Below the pieces are notes generated by a model. That model had not been told where the DNA came from. It searched no databases and saw only the letters and a list, made by a program, of their open reading frames with translations. Positions 26,604-34,059 of a DNA stretch of 64,000 nucleotides are shown piece by piece. The translations under genes were made by a program, and so were the position numbers. Origin of the DNA: Euzebya sp. (GTDB taxonomy: Bacteria; Actinomycetota; Nitriliruptoria; Euzebyales; Euzebyaceae); contig NZ_CAXQBR010000067.1 in the NCBI RefSeq assembly GCF_964222135.1, positions 62,001 through 126,000 on the forward strand, given 5' to 3'. Positions within the stretch are counted from its first letter, which is position 1, and every line of letters starts with the position of its first letter.

Positions 26604-27377
26604 TCAGCGTCCGATGAAGCGCGGTGGCCGCTGCTCGAGGAAGGCCGCGAACCCCTCACGGGCGTCGGCGGTGCCCAGCAGCGCGGTCACCCGGTCGCGG
26701 TCGCGGGCCGTGGCGACCGACAGGGGCACCTCTTCGACGTCAGCCAGGGACGCCAGCACCGACCGCACCGCCAGCGGCGGGCGGGCGGCGACCTCGGCGG
26801 CCAGGGCGACGCCGGCGGCGACGGTCCGCTGCTGGGGGACCACGCGGCTGACCAGCCCGAGATCCCATGCGGTCCAGGCGTCGACGGTCTGGCCGGCGAG
26901 GGCGACCGCGGCAGCGCGCAGCCGTCCGGCGACCCGCCCCCACCGCTGCACCCCGCCGGCGCCGGGCAGGATGCCCAGGCCGACCTCCGGCAGCCCGAAC
27001 ACCGCCCCGTCGGCGGCGACGACCAGGTCGCAGGCGAGCGCGACCTCGCACCCACCGCCCAGCACCGGGCCGGCGACCGCGGCGACCACGGGCACGGGCA
27101 CGTCGTCGAGCGCCTGCCAGAACCGGTCGCCGTCACGGGCGGCCATGGCCGTGGTCGGGTCGGCGGCCAGCTCACCGATGTCGCCGCCGGAGAGGAAGGT
27201 GTCGTCCCCGCCGGTCAGGACGACGGCGCGGATGTCGCGGTCGGCCGCCACGGACTCGAGTGCGGCGGTGGCCTGGACCCGGGCCCGGTGGCTGAGGGCG
27301 TTGCTGGTGGAGGGGTCATCGACGCGGATGACCGCCACCTGGTCGTGGGTGGTGGTGGAGACGCGCAGCGCGGTCAT
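26604..27377 (-). CDS. Enoyl-CoA hydratase/isomerase family protein
   Basis: Crotonase-fold enzyme (257 aa) with VAVIRVDDPSTSNAL, GGDDTFLSGGDIGEL (oxyanion strand), AAVAGPVLGGGCEVALACDLV, and PEVGLGILPGAGGVQRWGRVAG. By eye, the first catalytic Glu (PEVGLG) is present, and the second position (AAAVALAG) is Ala. That pattern is commoner in isomerases and related lyases than in strict hydratases. The ATG at 27377 overlaps the SDR stop by 4 bases. The larger open frame upstream is a shadow of the SDR. Confidence 0.85.
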   Translation of the reverse strand: MTALRVSTTTHDQVAVIRVDDPSTSNALSHRARVQATAALESVAADRDIRAVVLTGGDDTFLSGGDIGELAADPTTAMAARDGDRFWQALDDVPVPVVAAVAGPVLGGGCEVALACDLVVAADGAVFGLPEVGLGILPGAGGVQRWGRVAGRLRAAAVALAGQTVDAWTAWDLGLVSRVVPQQRTVAAGVALAAEVAARPPLAVRSVLASLADVEEVPLSVATARDRDRVTALLGTADAREGFAAFLEQRPPRFIGR

Positions 27378-28090
27378 CCTGCCGCGGCCCCTCCCGCCTC
27401 GACCCGGCGGGTGGCGAAGGGACCCCTGTCGGTCGCGCGCATGGTGATCTGGCGGATCACGACCTCCGGCGGGAGCTCGCACAGCCAGGCGACGACCTCG
27501 GCGACGTGGTCGGGGGTCAGCGCCGCAGCGGCCATCGTCGCGGGGTTGTCGATCATCTCGGTCTCGACCAGGCCGGGGACGACGATGTGGACGCCGATGC
27601 CGTCCCGCTCGACCTCGGCGGCCACGGATTGGGCCAGGGCGTTCACGCCGGCCTTCGACGTCGAGTAGGCCGACATCCCGGCGAGACCCTTCAGGCCGGC
27701 CACCGAGGAGATGTAGACGATCTTCGCGCCGGCCCGCATCTTCGTCAGGGCGGCGCGGGTGACCAGGTAGCTGCTGCGCAGGTTGATCCGCAGCACCTCG
27801 TCGAAGGTGTCGACGGGCTGGTCGCGGACGGTCGTCCCGTCCAGCACGCCGGCGGCGTGGACCAGGACGTCGCAGCGCTCGACGGCGTCGAACAGCCGGG
27901 CCACGTCGGCATCGGTCCCCGCGTCGGCGGGGACGGCGCGGGCGCCGATCTCGTCCGCGGCGGCGTGGAGCGGCTCGGGGCGGCGGGACGTCAGGACCAC
28001 GTCGTAGCCCTGGGCGACCAGCGCGGCGCCGCAGGCCCTTCCGATGCCGCCGCTGCCGCCGGTGACGACGGCGACCCTCTGGGCGCTCAT
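27374..28090 (-). CDS. Short-chain dehydrogenase/reductase
   Basis: SDR of 238 aa with TGGSGGIGRACG (residues 10-21), VLVHAAGVLDG, and the catalytic ISSVAG...YSTSK. It closely resembles the 59723-60424 product (shared VVTGGSGGIGRACG-type start, HAAGTLDG, the same GPFA-type C-terminus), so the two are paralogues in separate cassettes. The ATG at 28090 overlaps the upstream crotonase stop by 4 bases. It sits between two crotonase genes, which suits oxidation of a 3-hydroxyacyl-CoA (inference). Confidence 0.87.
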   Translation of the reverse strand: MSAQRVAVVTGGSGGIGRACGAALVAQGYDVVLTSRRPEPLHAAADEIGARAVPADAGTDADVARLFDAVERCDVLVHAAGVLDGTTVRDQPVDTFDEVLRINLRSSYLVTRAALTKMRAGAKIVYISSVAGLKGLAGMSAYSTSKAGVNALAQSVAAEVERDGIGVHIVVPGLVETEMIDNPATMAAAALTPDHVAEVVAWLCELPPEVVIRQITMRATDRGPFATRRVEAGGAAAG

Positions 28091-28932
28091 TCGTCGCCGG
28101 CGGGCCGGGCGGTCCGGCGGGGTGTGGACACAAGGATGGGCTGGCCGCTGACCACCTGGTTGTGGGCGTGTGACAGCTGGTGCAGCGCGAAGGTCGCGTC
28201 GATGCCGGCGCGCTGGCCCATCGCCTCCTCGCAGCGGTTCACGGCCTGCTTGGCCAGGGCCAGCCCGAAGGCGGGCTGGCCGCCGATCCGCTCGGCCATG
28301 TCCAGTGCCGTGTCCAGCAGCGCATCGCCGGTGACGACGCGGTTGACCATGCCCAGCCGGTGGGCGCGGTCGGCGTCGATGGCCTCGCCGAGGAACAGGA
28401 ACTCCTTCGCCTGCCGCGGTCCCAGCTCCCACGGGTGGCGGAAGAACTCCACGCCGGGGCAGCCCAGGGCGACGACGGGGTCGCTGAAGAAGGCGTCGTC
28501 GGCGGCGACGATCAGGTCACAGGACCAGGCCAGCATCAGCCCGCCGGCGATGCAGCCGCCCCGCACCGCTGCGATGGTCGGCTTGGGCAGGTCGTGCCAG
28601 CGGCGGCACATCCCCAGGTACATCTCCATCTCGTGGGACATCCACCGCTCCGCTCCCTCCTTGTCGGTGTGGTCCCACCACGTGGAGCGCCGGGTGTAGG
28701 GCACGTCGTAGTCGACCCCCGGCGAGCCGAGGTCGTGGCCCGATGAGAAGTGGGGGCCGGCACCGGTGAGCACGGCCACGCGCACGTCGTCGTCCTGGGC
28801 GAAGCGCTGGAAGGCGTCGTCCAGGGCGTAGAGCAGCGCGGAGTTCTGGGCGTTGCGGTACTGCGGACGGTTGAGGGTGATGATCGCGGTGGTGCCGCGG
28901 ACCTCGTAGAGGACCGGTTCCTCGTCAGCCAT
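28087..28932 (-). CDS. Enoyl-CoA hydratase/isomerase family protein
   Basis: Crotonase-fold enzyme of 281 aa. Markers are AIITLNRPQYRNAQN, GAGPHFSSGHDLGSPG (oxyanion strand), AAVRGGCIAGGLMLAWSCDLI, then CPGVEFFRHPWELGPRQAKEFLFLGE. The insertion after GHDLGSPG (about 35 residues, rich in Trp and charged residues) sets it apart from the two other crotonases here. The first catalytic Glu is replaced by Val (DPVVALG); the second (AKEFLFLG) is kept. The start is ATG 28932, 25 bp after the Rieske gene's stop, so it is cotranscribed with that oxygenase. Confidence 0.85.
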   Translation of the reverse strand: MADEEPVLYEVRGTTAIITLNRPQYRNAQNSALLYALDDAFQRFAQDDDVRVAVLTGAGPHFSSGHDLGSPGVDYDVPYTRRSTWWDHTDKEGAERWMSHEMEMYLGMCRRWHDLPKPTIAAVRGGCIAGGLMLAWSCDLIVAADDAFFSDPVVALGCPGVEFFRHPWELGPRQAKEFLFLGEAIDADRAHRLGMVNRVVTGDALLDTALDMAERIGGQPAFGLALAKQAVNRCEEAMGQRAGIDATFALHQLSHAHNQVVSGQPILVSTPRRTARPAGDE

Positions 28933-28957
28933 GGGGGTTCCGTTTCGTCGTGGTCGG

Positions 28958-29914
28958 TCAGGCTCGGGCTTCGGCCACCCCGGGATAGAACTGGTCCGCC
29001 CACCGGCGGAAGTCCATGATCGCCCCCTCCCCCGAGGCCAGGCGGGGCTGGTCGTGGTGGACCTTGTGCTCCCAGATCGGGATGTCCTGGTTGGCCTGGC
29101 GCTGGAACTCCGCCGCCATCTTGCGGGCGCCGTTGGTCAGCTCGCCGTCGACGTGGGGCAGCAGGAAGCTGTAGCGGGCGTCGACGATCCCCGGCTCGAC
29201 CGGGGTGACGGTCCACAGCACGACCCCGTCGACCAGCCCGTGGGGGCGGACGACGTCGAGGCCGAGGCCCCACAGCTCGGACTCGATGGACCCGTCCACC
29301 TCGCCGCGGCCGGTCTGCATCGTGACGCTGGCGTCCGCGCGGAACATCACGCCCTTCTCGACGATCTCGACCGCGCCGAAGCCGGACACGCCGTGGACGT
29401 ACTGGAAGTGGGCGATGTCGACGGTGTTCTCCATGATCTCCACGGGGTGGCTGGAGAACCGGTAGCGCGCCTCCTCCGGCGTGTACCACATCAGGTCGTC
29501 GCGGCTGAGCTCGGGCAGCGAGGGCGGCTCCCACGTCGGTTCCTCATGCCCCGGCGGCCCGTACCAGCACAGGATCGCCGGGCCCAACTCGCGGGTCGCC
29601 CACGGCCGCAGGCGGGCACCGCGGTTGACGTTGTCGCGGTAGGGGACGCGGACGTTCTGGCCGGTGCAGTCGAAGCGCCACTCGTGGAACGGGCACACCA
29701 CCGCGTCACCGTCGACGAACCCGCCGTAGCCGATGTGGGCGCCCAGGTGGGGGCAGTGGGCGTCCATCACCGTGACCCGCCCGCCGTCGCCGCGGTAGGC
29801 GATCAGGTCGACCCCGAAGCTGCGGAGGGGCACGACCTGGCCTGCGGCGACCTCGTCGGCATACGCGACCTGGTACCACCCCACCGGGATGGGCAGCGAC
29901 GACGTGGCAGTCAT
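28958..29914 (-). CDS. Rieske non-haem iron oxygenase (KshA-like)
   Basis: Oxygenase component of a two-component Rieske system (318 aa). The [2Fe-2S] ligands are CPHLGAH (residues about 54-60) and CPFH (about 72-75). The mononuclear iron site follows in ENTVDIAHFQYVHG (about 159-172), giving the D-x2-H-x4-H pattern of the KshA/VanA-type group. Length and layout resemble KshA, which hydroxylates 3-ketosteroids at C9; other substrates (terpenoids, phthalates) are possible. No reductase partner is in the window. The ATG at 29914 has a GAATC-N8-GATTC repeat 20 bp upstream and a TTGACA/GAGAAT promoter overlapping it. Confidence 0.85.
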   Translation of the reverse strand: MTATSSLPIPVGWYQVAYADEVAAGQVVPLRSFGVDLIAYRGDGGRVTVMDAHCPHLGAHIGYGGFVDGDAVVCPFHEWRFDCTGQNVRVPYRDNVNRGARLRPWATRELGPAILCWYGPPGHEEPTWEPPSLPELSRDDLMWYTPEEARYRFSSHPVEIMENTVDIAHFQYVHGVSGFGAVEIVEKGVMFRADASVTMQTGRGEVDGSIESELWGLGLDVVRPHGLVDGVVLWTVTPVEPGIVDARYSFLLPHVDGELTNGARKMAAEFQRQANQDIPIWEHKVHHDQPRLASGEGAIMDFRRWADQFYPGVAEARA

Positions 29915-29933
29915 GGACCGAGCCTTTCCTTTG

Positions 29934-29949
29934 AATCTTAGTGATGATT
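29934..29949. promoter_or_regulatory. AATC-N8-GATT inverted repeat, putative operator (copy 1)
   Basis: AATC (29934-29937) and GATT (29946-29949), extended to perfect 5-base arms GAATC/GATTC. The repeat overlaps the proposed -10 (29947-29952) of the Rieske operon, a position expected for a repressor. It shares 15 of 20 bases with copy 2, including TTTGAATCT. Confidence 0.55.
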
Positions 29950-29975
29950 CTCAGCAGGCGCCGATGCGCTGTCAA
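29947..29975 (-). promoter_or_regulatory. Promoter of the Rieske oxygenase operon
   Basis: On the minus strand TTGACA (29970-29975) is followed after 17 bases by GAGAAT (29947-29952). Spacing and the perfect -35 support a housekeeping-type promoter about 35 bp before the ATG at 29914. The -10 lies inside the inverted repeat at 29934-29949. Confidence 0.5.
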
Positions 29976-29998
29976 CAGACCGGGTGCAGAAAGTTTTG

Positions 29999-30014
29999 AA
30001 TCTATATATTGATT
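29999..30014. promoter_or_regulatory. AATC-N8-GATT inverted repeat, putative operator (copy 2)
   Basis: AATC (29999-30002) and GATT (30011-30014) with the spacer TATATATT... (8 bases). It lies 32-47 bp before the GTG start at 30046 of the divergent acyl-CoA dehydrogenase gene. Copy 1 and copy 2 are 65 bp apart, one proximal to each divergent gene, so one regulator could control both directions. Confidence 0.55.
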
Positions 30015-30045
30015 AAGCTGCCCCGGCACGGCAGGATCCGATCCC

Positions 30046-31143
30046 GTGATCGGTCCAGTCGGGCCGGGGACCCCCGGCGAGCTCACCGTCCGCTTCAACG
30101 ACTACGCGTTGTCCGAGGAGCAGGAGGCCCTGGGGGCGATGGTCACCCAGCTGCTCGGACAGGTGGTGACCCCCGATGTGGTGCGGGCGTGCGAGCCCGA
30201 GGGGTTCGACCCGTCGGTGTGGGCGTCGCTGGCCGACGCGGGGATCGTCGGGTTGTCACTGCCCGACGTGATCGGGGGGCAGGGGGCGGGAATCGTCGAG
30301 CTCGTCGTCGCCGCCGAGCAGCTCGGTCGGGTCCTGGCACCGGCACCGGTCGTCGAGCACGCGGTGGCGGCACGGGCGCTCCTCCGCACGGGCGCCGCCG
30401 GCGACATGGCCGCCGCGCTGGCCGACGGGTCCACGATCGTGTCGCTGGCGCCGCTGTCGGCCCGACGTCGCGGGCCGCAGCTCGTGCCGGGCGGGTCGGT
30501 GGCCACGACCGTGCTGGCCCTGGACGGCGACGTGCTGTGGACCTGGACCCGCGACGGCCCGCCGCCGCAGGTGGCCAACCAGGCGGCCGCCCCCCTGGCG
30601 GGGTGGGACCCCGACGATCCCGCCGGGCGCGCCGCGCAGGTGGCCGACGGAGACGCCGCCCGGGCGGCCTGGACCCTCGCCGTGGCGGAGTGGCGCGTCG
30701 GCGTCGCCGCGCTGCTGGTGGGCCTGGCCGACGGTGCGGCACGGCTGGCCCGGACCTACGCCGTCGAGCGGGAGGCGTTCGGCCGGTCGATCGCTCGGTT
30801 CCAGGCCGTCAGCCACGCCCTGGTCGACCAGCACCTGGCGATCGAGCCGGCCCGCAACCTGGCGCGCAAGGCTGCCTGGTTCCTCGACCACGAGCGCGAC
30901 GCACGGCCAGAGCTGCCTGCCATGGCCCACCTGACGGCGACGCGCTGCGCCCGCGAGGTCACCGCCAGTGCGGTGCACGTGCACGGGGGTGTGGGGATCA
31001 CCCTGGAGGCCGACGTCAGCCTGCACTACCGCCGCGCCGCCGCGGTGGCGCAGGTCGGCGGCAGCTCGGTCGAGGTCCTGCGTGACGTCGCGGCCGACCT
31101 GAGACCCCGTTTCCAGCACGCCCACGAGGTGGCCGCCCGATGA
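30046..31143 (+). CDS. Acyl-CoA dehydrogenase, catalytic-type subunit
   Basis: Flavin-dependent acyl-CoA dehydrogenase subunit (365 aa). The N-terminal helical part begins FNDYALSEEQEALGAM; the C-terminal part has REAFGRSIARFQAVSHALVD and the motif HVHGGVGITLEADVSLHYRRA, whose Glu matches the catalytic-base position by eye. The FAD-binding SEP/GSD segment is poorly conserved and should be supplied by the partner gene that starts inside its stop (ATGA at 31140). This repeats the catalytic-plus-partner layout at 7.2-9.5 kb. The start is GTG 30046; no strong ribosome-binding site is seen. It diverges from the Rieske gene with an operator-like repeat before it. Confidence 0.86.
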   Translation: MIGPVGPGTPGELTVRFNDYALSEEQEALGAMVTQLLGQVVTPDVVRACEPEGFDPSVWASLADAGIVGLSLPDVIGGQGAGIVELVVAAEQLGRVLAPAPVVEHAVAARALLRTGAAGDMAAALADGSTIVSLAPLSARRRGPQLVPGGSVATTVLALDGDVLWTWTRDGPPPQVANQAAAPLAGWDPDDPAGRAAQVADGDAARAAWTLAVAEWRVGVAALLVGLADGAARLARTYAVEREAFGRSIARFQAVSHALVDQHLAIEPARNLARKAAWFLDHERDARPELPAMAHLTATRCAREVTASAVHVHGGVGITLEADVSLHYRRAAAVAQVGGSSVEVLRDVAADLRPRFQHAHEVAAR

Positions 31144-32315
31144 ACTTCGCGACCGTGCAGCTGACCGGGGCCCAGCAGGCGTTCATCGACGACGTCCGCG
31201 CGGTGCTGGAGGCCCACTGGTCCCCCGACCCCACGGCGATCGCCATGGACCACGAGCGCATGCCCGAGGGTCTGCGCCGTGCGATAGCGGACCGCGGCTG
31301 GCTGCGCCCGACCGCGCCGGTGGCCGAGGGTGGCGGTGGCCTGGACCCGCTGGAGGCCCGGCTGCTCGAGCTGCTGCTCGACGCCTACCTGGTGCCCACC
31401 GGCGGGGACACGCTGATCGTGTCGGTGGTGCCGGCGATCCAGGCGTTCGGGTCGGACGAGCTGACGCGCACAGTGCTGCCCCAGCTGGCCAGCGGGCATG
31501 CGACGGTGTGCCTCGGCTACTCAGAGCCCGACTGCGGGTCGGACATGGGGGCGGTGCGGACCCGGGCGGTGCAGCGGCCGGACGGGGATTGGGTCATCGA
31601 CGGCGCGAAGATGTGGACGTCGTTCGGACATGAGTCCGACTACGTGTTCCTGCTGACGCGAACCGGGGCGCCGGAGGACCGCAAGCGTGGATTGACCATG
31701 TTCCTGGTGCCGATGGACAGCCCCGGCGTCGAGTGGCGGCCGGTCCAGGGCATGGCGAGGGTCCGCACCAACATCGTCTTCTTCTCCAACGTCGTGGTCC
31801 CGGACACCCACCGGCTGGGTGAGGTCGGCGGCGGCTGGGAGGTCCTGTCCGCGCCGCTGGCCGCCGAGCACGGCCGCGATGGACAGGCCGACCCGTATGC
31901 GGACATCAACGGCGTCATGGGCACGATGTTCAGCCGCACCCTCGAGCGGCTCGTGGAGCACACCGCGGTGTGGGCGATGACACCCGCAGGTCCCGACGGG
32001 TCCAGGCCGATCGACGACGAGCACCTCGAGCTGGCCCTGGCCGACGCGCTGCTGGACGTCGAGCTGTGCCGGGGCGCGCCGGGCGAGATGGGCAAGCCGC
32101 TGTCGGCTGAGGCCCTGCTGCGCCACGCCGACGCGCTGGCGGACCTGACCGCCCCGTTCGGGGTGCTGGACCACGGCGCCGTCGGCGCGGCCGCAGCCGG
32201 CGTGGTCAGCGAGGCCCGCCTGCACGCACCGGCGACCAAGATCTACGGCGGCACGTCGGAGATCTACCGCAACAACATCGCCGCTGGCGAGCTCGGCCTT
32301 CCACGCCCGTACTGA
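31140..32315 (+). CDS. Acyl-CoA dehydrogenase, partner subunit
   Basis: Partner subunit of the second probable heteromeric acyl-CoA dehydrogenase (391 aa). It contains the flavin segment CLGYSEPDCGSDMGAV, then DGAKMWTSFG, and near the C-terminus IYGGTSEIYRNNIAAGELGLP. No GGxGxxxE catalytic segment is visible; the equivalent region reads LDHGAVGAAAAG. It overlaps its partner by 4 bases. Known mycobacterial alpha2beta2 enzymes of cholesterol side-chain breakdown have this division of labour; the substrate here is not known. Confidence 0.86.
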   Translation: MNFATVQLTGAQQAFIDDVRAVLEAHWSPDPTAIAMDHERMPEGLRRAIADRGWLRPTAPVAEGGGGLDPLEARLLELLLDAYLVPTGGDTLIVSVVPAIQAFGSDELTRTVLPQLASGHATVCLGYSEPDCGSDMGAVRTRAVQRPDGDWVIDGAKMWTSFGHESDYVFLLTRTGAPEDRKRGLTMFLVPMDSPGVEWRPVQGMARVRTNIVFFSNVVVPDTHRLGEVGGGWEVLSAPLAAEHGRDGQADPYADINGVMGTMFSRTLERLVEHTAVWAMTPAGPDGSRPIDDEHLELALADALLDVELCRGAPGEMGKPLSAEALLRHADALADLTAPFGVLDHGAVGAAAAGVVSEARLHAPATKIYGGTSEIYRNNIAAGELGLPRPY

Positions 32316-32398
32316 CCGGCCCGGCCAGGTGGGCCGGTACAGCACGTCCAGTCATCGATGTGCCGGAATCGTCACAGCCGCATCTACCTGTGGGGTGC

Positions 32399-32410
32399 GA
32401 CAACATTGTC
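32399..32410. promoter_or_regulatory. hipB operator-like palindrome 1 (GACAACATTGTC)
   Basis: Inverted repeat GACAA-CA-TTGTC, 62 bp before the hipB GTG. A second palindrome of the same GACA-N4-TGTC form lies 38 bp downstream. Paired palindromes upstream of a HipB-type repressor are usual for toxin-antitoxin autoregulation. Confidence 0.5.
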
Positions 32411-32436
32411 ACGCCACGGACGGGGCAGTAGCGTGG

Positions 32437-32448
32437 GACAGTACTGTC
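32437..32448. promoter_or_regulatory. hipB operator-like palindrome 2 (GACAGTACTGTC)
   Basis: A perfect 12-base palindrome ending 11 bases before the GAGGAGG ribosome-binding box of hipB. With the palindrome at 32399-32410 it defines the consensus GACA-N4-TGTC, the likely HipB binding site. Confidence 0.55.
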
Positions 32449-32471
32449 ACCCAGACACGAGGAGGTCGCCG

Positions 32472-32696
32472 GTGGAGCGGACGTTCACGATCCGGACCGG
32501 CCAGGACCTGGGCGCGGCGTTGGCGGAGATCCGTCGTGATGCCGGTCTCACCCAGCAGGAGTTCGCCGAGCGGGTCGGCGTGTCCCGCTCCTACCTGTCG
32601 AAGGTCGAGACGGGGAGGACCACCCGCCTCATCGAGCACCTGTTCACCGCGCTGCGGCGTGCGGGCGCCACGGTGACGGTCACCTGGACGTCGTGA
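32472..32696 (+). CDS. hipB: HipB-like antitoxin, XRE-family HTH protein
   Basis: Small DNA-binding antitoxin (74 aa). The helix-turn-helix reads IRRDAGLTQQEFAERVGVSRSYLSKVETGR (residues about 17-46), followed by a C-terminal beta strand GATVTVTW as in HipB. The GTG at 32472 is chosen over the upstream ATG at 32358 because it has a GAGGAGG box 6 bases before it and gives the normal HipB length. It overlaps the start of hipA by 4 bases (GTGA at 32693-32696). Two palindromes lie upstream. Confidence 0.8.
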   Translation: MERTFTIRTGQDLGAALAEIRRDAGLTQQEFAERVGVSRSYLSKVETGRTTRLIEHLFTALRRAGATVTVTWTS

Positions 32697-33992
32697 CCCC
32701 ACGGCCCGCCGCACTGGAGGTCGCCATCGACGGGCAGGTCGTCGCCGACCTCACCGAAGGTCGCGGGCCGCAGGTCAACCTCCGGTACCGCGCCGACACC
32801 GTGGCGGCCGACGGCAACCAACCGTGGCTGTCCTGCTCGCTTCCCGTCCGCAGCCGTCCGCACGATGCCCGGCTGTTCCTCGCCGGCCTGCTGCCCGAGG
32901 GCCGCCACCTGGAATCCGTCGCCGCCAGAGCCGGAGTGCTCACGACCGACGTGTTCGGCCTGCTGGCCCGCTTACGGGCGGGACGTCGCCGGCGCCCTGG
33001 TGATCGGTGACACCACAGCTGACCGCAACCCCCACACCGTCCCCTACGACGATGTGGCCCTGGCAGAGAGCGTCGGCCGCGTGGCAGAGGAGTCCTTCGA
33101 CCTCGCTGACGACTCCGAGCTGTCCCTGGCCGGGCTGCAGAACAAGCTGCTGCTGGTGGAGACCCCCGACGGGTGGGCGCGGCCGGCCGAGGGGTACGCC
33201 TCCACCCACACCCTCAAGGTCGAGGATCGTCGCTTCGACGGCCTGGCCGCAGCCGAGGCGGCATGCCTGTCCCTCGGCCGCGCCGTGGGGGTCACCACCG
33301 TCCACGCAGAGGCCACGACGATCGGCGGCATCCCCGTCGTCATCGTCGAGCGCTTCGACCGCGCCTTGGGCGAGGGCGGGGAGGTCCGGCGCATCCACCA
33401 GGAGGACGCCTGCCAGGCCCTCGGCGTCGATCCCGAACGCATGCACGTCGACGCGGGGGGCAGGCCCAGGCGGATGGGCAAGTACCAGGTCGGCGGCGGC
33501 CCGTCGTTCGCCGACATCGCGCAGCTGCTCGACCGCTTCGCCGCCGATGCGGTCGAGGAGCACTGTCGCCTGCTGGCGCTGGCCACGTTCACCGTCGCCA
33601 TCGGAAACGGCGACGCGCACGGCAAGAACGTCGGACTGCTGCACCCGACGCCGGACCGCATCGAGTTGGCACCGGCTTACGACACCGTCCCGACGGCGCT
33701 CTGGCCCACCCTCGCGGATCGAGCAGCGATGTTCGTCAACGGCCGATCCCTGCTGTCGGAGGTCACCGGAGAGGACCTGGTCATCGAGGGTGCGGTCAAG
33801 TGGGGCATCTTGCGCATCGACGAAGCCGAGGAGATCGTCGGCACGGCCCTCGATGCCCTGGAGGCCGCCGTGACCGACCCTGCTCGTGATCTCGGCAAGC
33901 ACCCGGTCATCGAGCGGCTCCGGGGCTACGTCAGGTCGCGTGTCGACCAACTGCGGTCGTCGATGTGGGGCGGACTGTCGCACCGGCCCTGA
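32693..33992 (+). pseudogene. hipA: HipA-like Ser/Thr kinase toxin, frameshifted
   Basis: Toxin kinase of the HipBA module, interrupted by a single-base frameshift. The frame from GTG 32693 gives the N-terminal domain (LEVAIDGQVVADLTEGRG; LFLAGLLPEGRHLESVA) up to VFGLLAR and then ends at 33010. The following frame gives GRDVAGALVIGD, SLAGLQNKLLL, the catalytic loop IGNGDAHGKNVGLL and LAPAYDTVPT, to 33992. Deleting one T of the TT at 32972-32973 restores FGLLARYGRDVAGAL, exactly the family consensus, and would give 432 aa, the normal HipA length. Everything else looks intact, so the lesion is recent, phase-variable, or a sequence error. Confidence 0.8.
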
Positions 33993-34059
33993 GCCCGTCC
34001 ACCCTCTTGTTACCCTCCGTCGACGACTCAGCCATAGGCAACCGGAAGTGGGGGAACTG

